This document shows, piece by piece, positions 20,825 to 28,942 of a DNA stretch of 64,000 nt (the first letter of the stretch is position 1; each line of letters starts with the position of its first letter). This stretch comes from Mesorhizobium sp. L-2-11. Its GTDB lineage: Bacteria > Pseudomonadota > Alphaproteobacteria > Rhizobiales > Rhizobiaceae. The translations under genes were made by a program, and so were the position numbers. The stretch lies in the NCBI RefSeq assembly GCF_016756595.1, contig NZ_AP023257.1, positions 1,455,001 through 1,519,000 of the forward strand. Direction: 5' to 3'. The notes under the pieces are model-generated. The model ran no database searches and was not told the DNA's origin. It was given only the letters and a program-made list of their open reading frames with translations.

Positions 20825-21831
20825 CGCGACGCTCCCGACTGCCGCAGCAGCGGTTCGGCGTCGAGGCCGAGATGGGCATCGAGCAGCGCTCTTGTGTAGG
20901 CGTGGCGCGGGCTGGCGACGATCTGCGCCGTCGCGCCGAGTTCGACCAGCTCGCCGTGCCGGAACACGGCGATGCGCTCGGCCAGCTCGGTGGCCAGCGC
21001 GATGTCGTGGCTGACGAACAGCAGCGTCATACCGTCCTCGGCCACCAATTGCCGGATCAGCGCGACGATCTCGGCCTGCACGATGGTGTCGAGCGCGCTG
21101 GTCGCCTCATCGGCGATCAGCAGTTTCGGACCGGCCGCGATCGCCGCGGCAATCGCCACGCGCTGCTTCTGGCCGCCGGAAAGCTGGTGCGGATAAGCGT
21201 GCAAGGCGGCGTCCGGGTCGGGCAGGCGGACGCGTTCGAGCAGGGTTTTTGCCCTGGCATAGGATTGCGACCAGGTAAGGCCGAGATGTGTGTGCGCGAC
21301 TTCCGCGATCTGCTCGCCAACCGCCATGACCGGATCGAGGCTGGCCGACGGGTCCTGGAAGACGAAGCCGATGTCGCGGCCGCCGAGGGGGGAGTGGGTG
21401 GGTGTAACGGCAGATATTTGAACGTTGCGTTCCATGAGGCCCCCCTCTGTCCTGCCGGACATCTCCCCCTCAAGGGGGGAGATTGGCAGTTTCGCTGTTG
21501 GGTCCCCTCCTGCAACCTTGGAGATTGGCGAAGGCGGAGATGAGAGCGCAATCTCCCCCCTTGAGGGGGAGATGTCCGGCAGGACAGAGGGGGGTGCCTT
21601 GGCACCAAAGGAGGGCAAAAACCACTCGATCGAGCCTCCAACGTTGGAAGATCCCGGCAGCAGTCCGGCAACGGCCAGCGCCAGCGTGCTCTTGCCCGAG
21701 CCGCTCTCGCCAATGATGGCGAGGCGCTCGCCGGCGGCGACATCGAAGCTGACATGGTTCAGCGCCGCCATCTCGCTGCCGTCACGGCGATAGGCCACCG
21801 TCAAATCGCGGATCGAAAGCAGCGCCGTCAC
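20821..21831 (-). CDS. dppD: dipeptide/oligopeptide ABC transporter ATPase, DppD type, with in-frame repeat insertion
   Basis: 336 residues. Walker A GESGSGKST (about residue 42), Q-loop FVFQDPSASLDP, signature LSGGQKQRVAIAAAI, Walker B LLIADEATSALD, switch His in FVSHD. Between GGSIEW and GRDIGFVFQ, where relatives have a short linker, there are about 80 residues rich in Pro, Ser and Gly. About residues 80-131 are encoded by a 155-bp palindromic element (21440-21594). The reading frame is kept open through it. The insert lies between Walker A and the Q-loop, a surface loop that may tolerate it. GTG start overlaps the dppC stop. Confidence 0.85.
   Translation of the reverse strand: MTALLSIRDLTVAYRRDGSEMAALNHVSFDVAAGERLAIIGESGSGKSTLALAVAGLLPGSSNVGGSIEWFLPSFGAKAPPSVLPDISPSRGEIALSSPPSPISKVAGGDPTAKLPISPLEGEMSGRTEGGLMERNVQISAVTPTHSPLGGRDIGFVFQDPSASLDPVMAVGEQIAEVAHTHLGLTWSQSYARAKTLLERVRLPDPDAALHAYPHQLSGGQKQRVAIAAAIAAGPKLLIADEATSALDTIVQAEIVALIRQLVAEDGMTLLFVSHDIALATELAERIAVFRHGELVELGATAQIVASPRHAYTRALLDAHLGLDAEPLLRQSGASR
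21440..21594. repeat. palindromic repeat element, copy A, inside dppD
   Basis: Two perfect 46-bp arms (21440-21485 and 21549-21594) in inverted orientation are separated by 63 nt. Each arm contains a TCTGTCC/GGACA stem and an ATCTCCCC/GGGGAGAT stem. The same design occurs at 24738-24893 and 57091-57243. Here it lies wholly inside a coding sequence. Confidence 0.95.
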
Positions 21832-22658
21832 GACAGGCTCCTTCTCACCGCAGCCGTTTCGACGACGCCTTCGCCGGCGAGGTAGACGCCGAGTACGGTC
21901 AGCACGAGCGCTACGCCGGGAATGATCGACAGGAAGGGCGCGGTGCGCAGCACGGCGCGACCTTCGGCGATCATGCCGCCCCAGGTCACGCGATTAGGGT
22001 CGCCAAGGCCGAGGAACGAAAGTGCCGCTTCGGTGAGGATCGCGGCGGCGACGATCACCGACGACAATGCCAGCACCGGCGGCAATGCGTTGGGCAGCAC
22101 TTCGCGCAAGGCGATCTCCAACGGATGCATGCCGATGACGCGGGCGCCGGCGACAAAATCGCGCTCGCGGATCGACAGCACTTCGGCGCGGGCAACACGC
22201 GCCGGCCCGGTCCAGGCGCCGAGCGCGACCGCCGCAACGACGACGCCGAGCGACGGCCCGACTACACTGACGAAAGCCAGCGCCAGCAGAAAGCTCGGCA
22301 CGGTCTGGAAGGCGTCGGTGATGCGCATCAGCACCTCGTCGACGAGACCGCCGGCAAAGCCGGCCAGCGTGCCGACTACAGCGCCGAAGGCAAGGGCTGC
22401 GGCTGCCGCCGCCAGCCCGACCGCCAGCGAGGTACGGGCGCCGTGGAGAAGCGCGGCCAGCACGTCGCGGCCGAGCCGGTCGGTCCCGAGCGGCAGCGAC
22501 CAGTCCTGAAAGGGCGGCAGCAATGCCGGCCCGGCAATCGCCTGCGGGTCGCCGGGAAAGAACAGCGGCGCTGTCAGCGCCATGGCCAACAGCGCTACCA
22601 GAATGATCGCGCCGGCGACCGCTTCCGGCGTGCGAAGAAAGCGGCGAAGCGGGCTCAC
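21828..22658 (-). CDS. dppC: dipeptide/oligopeptide ABC transporter permease, DppC type
   Basis: 276 residues, with about six membrane spans. It has the short N-terminal OppC region LGTDRLGRDVLAALLHGARTS after the first span, and the permease EAA loop VAGARVIGMHPLEIALREVLPN. GTG start overlaps the dppB stop codon (GTGA). It would form the channel with DppB, but the dppB gene is split by an insertion sequence. Confidence 0.9.
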   Translation of the reverse strand: MSPLRRFLRTPEAVAGAIILVALLAMALTAPLFFPGDPQAIAGPALLPPFQDWSLPLGTDRLGRDVLAALLHGARTSLAVGLAAAAAALAFGAVVGTLAGFAGGLVDEVLMRITDAFQTVPSFLLALAFVSVVGPSLGVVVAAVALGAWTGPARVARAEVLSIRERDFVAGARVIGMHPLEIALREVLPNALPPVLALSSVIVAAAILTEAALSFLGLGDPNRVTWGGMIAEGRAVLRTAPFLSIIPGVALVLTVLGVYLAGEGVVETAAVRRSLS

Positions 22659-23449
22659 GCGCTGGCCTCGCTGGCGCCGACGCGCGGATCGAGGAAGGCA
22701 TAGGCGATGTCGACAAGAAGATTGATGACGATGACCAGAACGGCGCTGACCAGGATGATGCCGAGCAGCAGCGGCGTGTCGCGCGCGGCCACCGCTTCCT
22801 GCGCCAGCCGGCCAAGGCCGGGCACCGAAAACACGCTTTCGATGACGACGCTGCCGCCGAGCATCTGCGCTGATTGCAGGCCGAGCATGGTGACCAGCGG
22901 CAACAGCGCGTTGCGGGCGACGTGGGCGAGCACGATCCGGCGGCGGGAGAGCCCTTTGGCGCGGGTGGCGAGGACAAAATCCTGCCGCCAGATCTCGGCC
23001 ATGCCGGCGCGCATCATGCGCAGATAGAGTGCCAGATAGATGAAGCCGAGTGCCGACACCGGCAGCACGAGATGGCGGGTGATATCCACCCCGCGGTCAA
23101 GGCCGGTCTTGCCCGACGCGATGCTCTCGATGCCGCCGATCGGCAACCAGCGCAGGTCGACGGCAAAGACGATGATCAGCACCAGCCCGAGCCAGAAGCC
23201 GGGAATGGCATAGAGCGCCAACGAGCCGATCGACAGCAAGCGGTCGCGAAAGCTGCCGGGTCTGGCGCCGGCATAGATGCCGAGTGCCGAGCCGAGCCCG
23301 AAGGAGAGCGCGGTGGCGCTGCCCATCAACAGCAGTGTGTTGGGCAGGCGTTCGAGGATCACGTCGCGGATCGGCCGTGAGAAGGTGACCGACTGGCCGA
23401 GATCGATATGCAGCAGCGCCCAGAGGTAGTTCGCTAGAGCGGGATGAGA

Positions 23450-24091
23450 TTACCTGCGGTCATAGCCTGAGTTTGCGAAGTAATTTGAGCACTCGAGCGG
23501 TGTGACGCGGTTGAGAATCTGGCCGATGGCGTTGCAGACCGTTTCAACGGTGCGCTTTGCGGCCTTTCGCAGCCAGTGCTTGAGCTTGGCGAAGAGCTGT
23601 TCGATCGGATTGAGGTCAGGCGAGTATTTCGGCAGGAAGAAGAGCCTCGCGCCGGCCTTTCGGATGGCGCGACGCACGGCCTTGCCTTTGTGGCTGCCGA
23701 GATTGTCCATCACAACGATGTCGCCCGGCTGGAGAGTGGGCACGAGAACCTTCTCGACATAGAGGAGGAACCTCTCGCCGTTGATCGGCCCGTCGATGAG
23801 CCAGGGCGCTTCGACGCGATCATGACGCAGCGCAGCCAGAAAGGTCATTGTCTTCCAGTGGCCATTGGGAACTTTGGCCTTGATCCGCTGTCCGACCGGT
23901 GCCCAACCCCTGAGCGGGGCCATGTTGGTCTTGGTCCAGGTCTCGTCGATGAACACCAGGCGGGCGGGGTCGATCCGGTCCTGATACAGAACCCATTGCC
24001 TCCGTCGGCGCGCAACATCGGGACGATCTTGCTCGGCGGCGATCAGCGTCTTTTTTTGTGAGACAGCTTCTCGGCGTGCACGAACTCCCAC
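23450..24091 (-). CDS. IS630 transposase, catalytic frame (frameshift product)
   Basis: A DDE domain with [11 protein letters not shown] (first Asp), [11 protein letters not shown] (second Asp), and [16 protein letters not shown] (the Glu position of the DDE/DDD triad). No convincing own ribosome site is seen. It is most likely made as a fusion with the upstream frame by slippage at A7 near codons for SHKK/SQKK. The stop lies 13 nt inside the left end of the element. Confidence 0.88.
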   Translation of the reverse strand: MGVRARREAVSQKKTLIAAEQDRPDVARRRRQWVLYQDRIDPARLVFIDETWTKTNMAPLRGWAPVGQRIKAKVPNGHWKTMTFLAALRHDRVEAPWLIDGPINGERFLLYVEKVLVPTLQPGDIVVMDNLGSHKGKAVRRAIRKAGARLFFLPKYSPDLNPIEQLFAKLKHWLRKAAKRTVETVCNAIGQILNRVTPLECSNYFANSGYDRR

Positions 24092-24393
24092 ACCGAGCGG
24101 TAGTCAACCTTCAGGCCACGCTCGCCAAGTTCGGCCACAAGCCCGCGCAAGGTGAAGTCCTTCTCCCGGCAGCGCTCGACAAGCCAGTCGCGCCACGCTC
24201 CCGATATCTTCTTCGGCTTGTAGCCGCCCACTTGGCGGGGCGCCACGCTCCCCGTCTGTTCCACCCGCTTCAGCCACTCGATCGCCGCGCTGTAGCTGAC
24301 GCCAAATCGAGCAGCCGCCGCGCGCCGCGAAAGCCCTTCAACCTTGACCGCCGCAACAACCCGTTCGCGCAGGTCCATTGAATATCCAACCAT
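24043..24393 (-). CDS. IS630 transposase, N-terminal frame (DNA-binding part)
   Basis: About 116 residues. It carries paired helix-turn-helix domains: [11 protein letters not shown] followed by [21 protein letters not shown], then a second region [28 protein letters not shown] 24393 has AGGAGG upstream. The frame ends just past a run of seven A residues (24051-24057 on the minus strand), where ribosomes can slip into the catalytic frame. Confidence 0.88.
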   Translation of the reverse strand: MVGYSMDLRERVVAAVKVEGLSRRAAAARFGVSYSAAIEWLKRVEQTGSVAPRQVGGYKPKKISGAWRDWLVERCREKDFTLRGLVAELGERGLKVDYRSVWEFVHAEKLSHKKRR

Positions 24394-24737
24394 CAATGCT
24401 GGCCTCCTGCCCAGCAGCAAGGTTGAATCAGATCATCGCTGATTTGGGAATCCCACGACTCCCATAAATCTCATCCCGCTCTAGCCGCGTCAGCGCCGAC
24501 TGGTCGAGGCCCCAGCGATGGCGTAGCAGTTCGATCATGCCGGCGTCGCCGCCGGTCGAGGCGATATAGGCGTCGACCGCGTCGCCGGGGGCGGCTTCCA
24601 ACAAAAGGAAGCTGCCGATTACGACAATCAGCAGCACGAAGACGCTGCCGACGAGGCGACGGCGAAGGAGGAGAAGCGCGCGGGTCATGGCGGCGCCGGC
24701 TGCTTGGGGCTGAGCCGAGAAATGCCCCGTCCAGGCA

Positions 24738-24893
24738 CCCCCCTCTGTCCTGCCGGACATCTCCCCCGCAAGGGGGGAGATCGGATGTCATCAGCGATTT
24801 CGCCAATCGTCAACGCAGCGGGCAAGCGAGCCAAGGTTGCGGCCAGCCAATCTCCCCCCCTGCGGGGGAGATGTCCGGCAGGACAGAGGGGGG
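24738..24893. repeat. palindromic repeat element, copy B, upstream of dppB
   Basis: A 156-bp inverted repeat of the same family as copies A and C. The arms start with CCCCCCTCTGTCC and are mildly diverged from each other (GCAA versus TCAA in the small loop). It fills most of the gap between the binding-protein gene and dppB in the same operon, so it would be transcribed as a long hairpin. Confidence 0.93.
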
Positions 24894-24964
24894 TGTGAAG
24901 GAACTCGGCATTTGACCAAGTTTCCACACAGACTTCGCTGCGAATTTTCATCCGCGCGATAGTG

Positions 24965-26575
24965 TCACGATTCCAAATAGGTGTCCGCCCAGTTCGATAC
25001 CGCCCAGCGTGGGTTGTTGGCGACATTCCTCACCGTGTCTCTGGCAACGCTGATAAAACTCCATTCGGCGACATTGATCAGCGGCAGGTCGGCTGCGACC
25101 TTTTTCTGGAACTCCCTGTAAAGTTCCGTCCGCGCGGCGGGGTCGAGCGTCTCCGACGCCTTGGCGATGAGGGCGTCGAGCTCGTCGTTCTTGTAGCCGC
25201 CCTGGTTGGAGAACGGCACCCCGTCCGGGATGCCGCTCTGCACCAGGATGGTGGTCGAGATAGCCGGGTCGCCGCGGAACACCGGCGGCCCGACCGCAAG
25301 GTCGAAGGTGTGGTCGGTGTAAACGGCCTTGATATGCGCGGCCGAGTCGTTGTTGACCAGTTGGGCGTCGATGCCGATGGCGGCGAGCGCCTGGCGCAGA
25401 TAGTCGCCGAACTGCCTGGTTTCGTTGAAATAGGGCGCCGGCAGCAGTTTTAACGAAAAGCGCTTGCCGTCGTCACCCTTGCTGTAGCCGGCTTCGTCGA
25501 GCAGGGCGTTGGCCTTGGCCACGTCGAAGGCATAGGTCGGTACATCGGCCGTATAGAACTGCGGATCGTTTTTCGGCACCGGGCCGGTGGCGGTGGCGGC
25601 GTAGCCGAGGAACACCGTCTTGACGACGAAATCCTTGTCGATGGCGTGGGCGATCGCCTGGCGCACCTTGAAGTCGGCCAGTTCCTTGCGGCGATGGTTG
25701 ATCTCGACGACGAGCTGATAAGTCAGCGCCTCATAACCCTTGGTGATCACCTTGAGGCCAGGCACTTTTGAGATGCGGTCGAGATCGGCCAGCGGCACCG
25801 CGGAAAAGGCGGCGAGCTGGATCTCTTCGGCCTCGAGCGCGCTTGCCGCCGAGGTGCGGTCGGGCAGCACCTGATAGATGATCTCGTCGAGGTAAGGCTG
25901 GTCCTTGCCCCAATAGTCGCCATTCTTCTCCAGCCGGTAATATTCGCCTGGCTTGTGTTCGGCGAATTTGAACGGGCCGGTGCCGACAGGCGCATTGTTG
26001 GCCGGGTTCTCTTCGATCTTGCCTGTCTCGTAGACGTGCTTCGGCACCACGCTGCTCAGCGCCGGCAAGGCGTTGCGGATCAGTTGGAACGGTGTCGGCC
26101 TGGCGAATTTGAACACCGCCGTCAGCTCGTCCGGCGTGTCGACCGCCTCCAGATCCTTGAACACGGTGCGGCCGAGGTTCTGCAGCGGCTTCCAGATCTG
26201 CAGCGCCGAGAAGGCGACGTCGGCGGAGGTAAAGGGTTTGCCGTCATGCCATTTGACGCCCTCGCGCAATTTGAACGTCACTGACAAGCCGTCGGCGGCG
26301 CCCTCCCAGCTTGTCGCCAGGCGCGGGTCGAGCCCGTCCTTGCCGTCAAAGGACGCCTCGGCCAAAGGTTCCACGATCTTGCTCGAAATGAAGAAGACGC
26401 CGTTGGACGCGACGATCGCCGGATTGAGGTTGCGCGGCTCGGAATCGGCGGCGACGACCAGCCGTCCGCCTTGCTTCGGCGTCTGTGCCCAGCCGATCGT
26501 CGGCAGCGCCGTCGAAGCCAGCAGCAGTGCCGAACCGGCAAGCACGGTGCGTCTGGAAACTTTGACTTCTGACAT
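24965..26575 (-). CDS. dipeptide/oligopeptide ABC transporter, substrate-binding protein
   Basis: 536 residues, the SBP_bac_5 (DppA/OppA) family. The N-terminus carries a twin-arginine-like signal, SRRTVLAGSALLLAS, ending near GWAQ. Family blocks: DSEPRNLNPAIVASNG, TFKLREGVKWHDGKPFTSADV, APVGTGPFKFAEHKPGEYYRLEKN. It is the first gene of the leftward operon with dppB-C-D-F. It delivers peptides or similar compounds to the channel. With dppB broken it may be an orphan, unless another permease accepts it. It is divergent from the M24 dipeptidase gene, which fits a peptide substrate. Confidence 0.92.
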   Translation of the reverse strand: MSEVKVSRRTVLAGSALLLASTALPTIGWAQTPKQGGRLVVAADSEPRNLNPAIVASNGVFFISSKIVEPLAEASFDGKDGLDPRLATSWEGAADGLSVTFKLREGVKWHDGKPFTSADVAFSALQIWKPLQNLGRTVFKDLEAVDTPDELTAVFKFARPTPFQLIRNALPALSSVVPKHVYETGKIEENPANNAPVGTGPFKFAEHKPGEYYRLEKNGDYWGKDQPYLDEIIYQVLPDRTSAASALEAEEIQLAAFSAVPLADLDRISKVPGLKVITKGYEALTYQLVVEINHRRKELADFKVRQAIAHAIDKDFVVKTVFLGYAATATGPVPKNDPQFYTADVPTYAFDVAKANALLDEAGYSKGDDGKRFSLKLLPAPYFNETRQFGDYLRQALAAIGIDAQLVNNDSAAHIKAVYTDHTFDLAVGPPVFRGDPAISTTILVQSGIPDGVPFSNQGGYKNDELDALIAKASETLDPAARTELYREFQKKVAADLPLINVAEWSFISVARDTVRNVANNPRWAVSNWADTYLES

Positions 26576-26596
26576 GATCGAACTCCGTCCCGCTCA

Positions 26597-26614
26597 GCCA
26601 CCCGGCCGGGTGGC
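26597..26614. promoter_or_regulatory. 18-bp perfect palindrome in the leader of the binding-protein gene
   Basis: GCCACCCGGCCGGGTGGC is self-complementary over its full length and lies 22 nt upstream of the binding-protein start. It could fold as a leader hairpin near the ribosome site or bind a dimeric regulator. Confidence 0.5.
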
Positions 26615-26764
26615 CAATACCCTCGGACGCCGGACGGCATCCTTGCAAGGGTGATTATGAGCCTTGCCGAGGGTTTCGCCAGAGACGGATTTGGCGCATC
26701 CTCATGTGGCTTTGAAAATATCGTCCGCTGGACCAGTTACAGAAAGCGGTTCAAGCCCACCTTA

Positions 26765-26797
26765 TCTGGTAGGACCAGACTTATCTGTAAGACCAGA
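26765..26797. promoter_or_regulatory. GntR-type operator pair upstream of the M24 peptidase
   Basis: TCTGGT-AGG-ACCAGA (26765-26779) is a perfect dyad of the TGGT-NNN-ACCA class. A second, slightly broken site TCTGT-AAG-ACCAGA follows at 26784-26797. They lie 72-86 bp before the peptidase start and about 190 bp before the divergent binding-protein start, so both could be controlled. A regulator of the FCD-type GntR class is expected; it need not be the one at 44290. Confidence 0.6.
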
Positions 26798-26850
26798 CTG
26801 GAGACTGCCGCGATCTGATCGTGCGGCCAAAGAATTCAGGGAGAGAGAAG

Positions 26851-28041
26851 ATGAACGTCGTTCCGGGTCAGAATGCCGTCAGCACCATCCCGTTCGACCA
26901 CGCCAGGGTCGACCGGCTGATGGAGGAAGCCGGCATCGATGTGCTGCTCGCCACCTCCAAGCACAACACGCAATATCTGCTTGGCGGCTACAAGTTCATC
27001 TTCTTCGCTGCCATGGATGCGATCGGCCACAGCCGCTATCTGCCTGTTGTCGTCTACGAGAAGGGCGGACCGGACCACGCCGCCTATATCGGCAACCGCA
27101 TGGAGGGCGCCGAGCACCAGAACAACCCGTTCTGGACGCCGACCTTCCACGCCGCCAGCTGGGGCACGCTCGACGCCGCCAATCTCTCCGTCGAACACCT
27201 GACGAAAATCGGCAAGGGCGGCGCCCGCATCGGCATCGAGCCGGCTTTCCTGCCGTCGGATGCCTACACGCTGATCCGCAACGCGCTGCCGGATGCAAGG
27301 CTCGTCGATGCGACTGATATGCTGGAGCGGATGCGGGCGATCAAGACGGATGCGGAGCTGGAGAAGCTGCGCATCGCTTCTGAACTGATCACCGATTCCA
27401 TGCTGGCAACCATTGCCTGGGCGCGCGAAGGCACGACCAAGACCGAGATCATCGAGCAGCTGCGGCGCGAGGAGACCAATCGCGGTGCGCATTTCGAATA
27501 TTGCCTGCTGACGCTCGGCGCCAGCCACAACCGCGCCGGCTCGCCGCAGGCGTGGAAGAAGGGCGAGGTGATGTCGATCGATTCCGGCGGCAATTATCAC
27601 GGCTATATCGGCGACCTCTGCCGCATGGGCATTCTCGGTGAGCCGGATGCCGAACTCGAGGATCTGTTGGCCGAAGTCGAGGCGGTGCAGCAGGCCGCCT
27701 TTTCCAAGGTACGCTCCGGCACGCTGGGTGGCGAGATGATTTCCTACGCGGAAGGCGTGCTGAAGAGATCCATAGTCGCGCCCTATACCGATTTCTTTGC
27801 CCACGGCATGGGACTGATCACCCATGAGGCGCCGTTCCTGATGACCAATCATCCGGTGACTTATGAGGGCACTTATGCCGAAAAGCCGCTGGAGAAAAAT
27901 ATGGTGCTCTCGGTCGAGACGACGATGCTCCACCCGACGCGCGGCTTCATCAAGCTCGAGGATACGGTGGCGGTGACCGAAACCGGCTACGTCATGTTCG
28001 GTGATCGGGGCAGGGGTTGGAATAGAGGTGATATCCGATAG
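26851..28041 (+). CDS. M24-family metallopeptidase (Xaa-Pro dipeptidase-like)
   Basis: 396 residues. It has a creatinase-like N-domain (about 1-165) and a pita-bread catalytic C-domain. The five metal ligands are all visible: D244 and D255 in SIDSGGNYHGYIGDL, H318 in FFAHGMG, E356 in SVETT, E370 in IKLEDT. It cleaves Xaa-Pro-type dipeptides or related amides in the cytoplasm. The start at 26851 follows GGGAGAGAGA. It is divergent from the peptide-binding protein gene, suggesting imported peptides as substrates. Confidence 0.9.
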   Translation: MNVVPGQNAVSTIPFDHARVDRLMEEAGIDVLLATSKHNTQYLLGGYKFIFFAAMDAIGHSRYLPVVVYEKGGPDHAAYIGNRMEGAEHQNNPFWTPTFHAASWGTLDAANLSVEHLTKIGKGGARIGIEPAFLPSDAYTLIRNALPDARLVDATDMLERMRAIKTDAELEKLRIASELITDSMLATIAWAREGTTKTEIIEQLRREETNRGAHFEYCLLTLGASHNRAGSPQAWKKGEVMSIDSGGNYHGYIGDLCRMGILGEPDAELEDLLAEVEAVQQAAFSKVRSGTLGGEMISYAEGVLKRSIVAPYTDFFAHGMGLITHEAPFLMTNHPVTYEGTYAEKPLEKNMVLSVETTMLHPTRGFIKLEDTVAVTETGYVMFGDRGRGWNRGDIR

Positions 28042-28116
28042 AGCTGAAATTTCAATAATCAAAATATATGTAGCGCGCTTATGTTTGCGGATATTTGAAA
28101 ATTAACAAAACTGCTA

Positions 28117-28146
28117 TTGAAATGGACGCTCACCGTCTTATATGCT
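28117..28146 (+). promoter_or_regulatory. candidate sigma-70-type promoter for the small orphan gene
   Basis: TTGAAA (28117-28122) and TATGCT (28141-28146) are separated by 18 bp in an AT-rich stretch, about 35 bp before the gene start. This is by eye only. Confidence 0.35.
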
Positions 28147-28180
28147 ATCTTCGATAGTGTAGACTTAAGGAGAAACGATA

Positions 28181-28498
28181 TTGAGCCAGGATTACGCCCG
28201 TGAGAAATTTGTGACCGCCACGTCTACCCTCGTAGGGAATGGAGATATCAGAACGCGGTTGCTCGGCGCCTATATGTCCTTTCATCCGATCAAGGAAAGC
28301 GATTTTCGCACCTCGGAACTTTCTAAAGGATACAAGGAGATCATGGGCCGTCTCACGAAAGTGACGCCTAAAGATTCGGACGAGGGTCGCGTTCCGGCAA
28401 CCGTGAAGCAACTCTCTGATGACGAAGCCGGTGAGATTGCAGAACTAATTTGGAACCTGACGTATAGTCTTTTGACTGCTCCTCGGGTCGATAGATAG
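28181..28498 (+). CDS. hypothetical protein of 105 residues
   Basis: I do not recognise a family. It is a soluble, charged, mainly helical protein with no signal peptide or membrane segment. The start is TTG 28181 with AAGGAG 8 nt upstream. The local sequence from 28040 to 28330 is clearly more AT-rich than the surroundings, and codon choice is less GC3-biased than in neighbours, which suggests acquired DNA. It stands between an M24 peptidase and a convergent cupin gene, with its own probable promoter. Confidence 0.65.
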   Translation: MSQDYAREKFVTATSTLVGNGDIRTRLLGAYMSFHPIKESDFRTSELSKGYKEIMGRLTKVTPKDSDEGRVPATVKQLSDDEAGEIAELIWNLTYSLLTAPRVDR

Positions 28499-28518
28499 CA
28501 GATCAAGGTCGGCTTGGA

Positions 28519-28938
28519 TCACTTCCCACCCGGCGGCAGCAGCCTGAAATCCGGCAGGTCGCGCAACGCCAGTTCCGGCCCGGCCGGCGAATAGACGACG
28601 AAAAGCTGCATCGGCGCATCGCCGGTGTTCAGCGTCGAGTGGAAGCGGCTTTCCGGCACATAGATGGTGCAGCCGGGGCCGACCTTCTCAACGACCGGAT
28701 TGCCGTCCTCGTCCTCGACCATCTGCTCGCCATTGCCTGATATGACGAAGATGATCTCTTCCGCGCCGGGATGGTTGTGGCGCGTGTGCCCCTTGCCGGA
28801 CGGAAGGTCGACGACGCCGCCGGAAAAGCGCTCAGCACCATTCACTTCGGGCGCCACCGTCAGCGAGAGCTTGCCCCAGCCGAAGCCGAAGGCGCTGACA
28901 TCCTTCGGATACACGAACACCTTGCTCTTGTCGGTCAT
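28519..28938 (-). CDS. cupin-domain protein
   Basis: 139 residues, a single small beta-barrel. Metal-ligand motif 1 is recognisable as HTRHNHPGAEEIIFVISG (two His and one Glu), and motif 2 as PESRFHSTLNTGD (His). Such proteins act as metal-dependent sugar isomerases, dioxygenases or ligand sensors; the reaction is unknown. It lies 4 bp after the TIM-barrel gene and is likely the third gene of the UPF0261 operon. Confidence 0.8.
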   Translation of the reverse strand: MTDKSKVFVYPKDVSAFGFGWGKLSLTVAPEVNGAERFSGGVVDLPSGKGHTRHNHPGAEEIIFVISGNGEQMVEDEDGNPVVEKVGPGCTIYVPESRFHSTLNTGDAPMQLFVVYSPAGPELALRDLPDFRLLPPGGK

Positions 28939-28942
28939 CGTC

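Larger units (their letters stand above)
23437..24481 (-). mobile_element. IS630-family insertion sequence in dppB
   Basis: 1045 bp. Terminal repeats GAGCGGGATGAGAT (from 23437) and ATCTCATCCCGCTC (to 24481) are perfect over 14 bp. A TA dinucleotide flanks both ends (23435-23436, 24482-24483), the target duplication of the IS630/mariner group. It contains two overlapping transposase frames joined by an A7 slip site. Undamaged ends and frames indicate a young, possibly active copy. Confidence 0.94.
22655..24688 (-). pseudogene. dppB: dppB permease gene interrupted by an IS630-family element
   Basis: The 5' part (24484-24688) encodes the first membrane span and LLRHRWGLDQSALTRL. The 3' part (22655-23434) encodes the remaining permease, including the EAA loop VLATRAKGLSRRRIVLAHVARN. 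Removing the insertion sequence and one TA copy joins them as ALTRLANYLWALLHIDLGQS in one open frame of 987 nt (328 residues), exactly the usual DppB length. The gene was therefore intact before insertion and has not decayed since. The break comes after about 68 residues, so no functional permease is expected from this allele, and dppC-dppD-dppF may also suffer polarity. Confidence 0.93.

Noticed and set aside
23450..24091. IS630 transposase as a decayed pseudogene
   Set aside because: Both frames are fully open and overlap at an A7 slip site, which is usual for programmed frameshifting in this family.
24428..24760. A separate 110-residue gene after the binding-protein gene
   Set aside because: Its last 18 or so codons come from the insertion sequence end; the remainder is the 5' part of the interrupted dppB.
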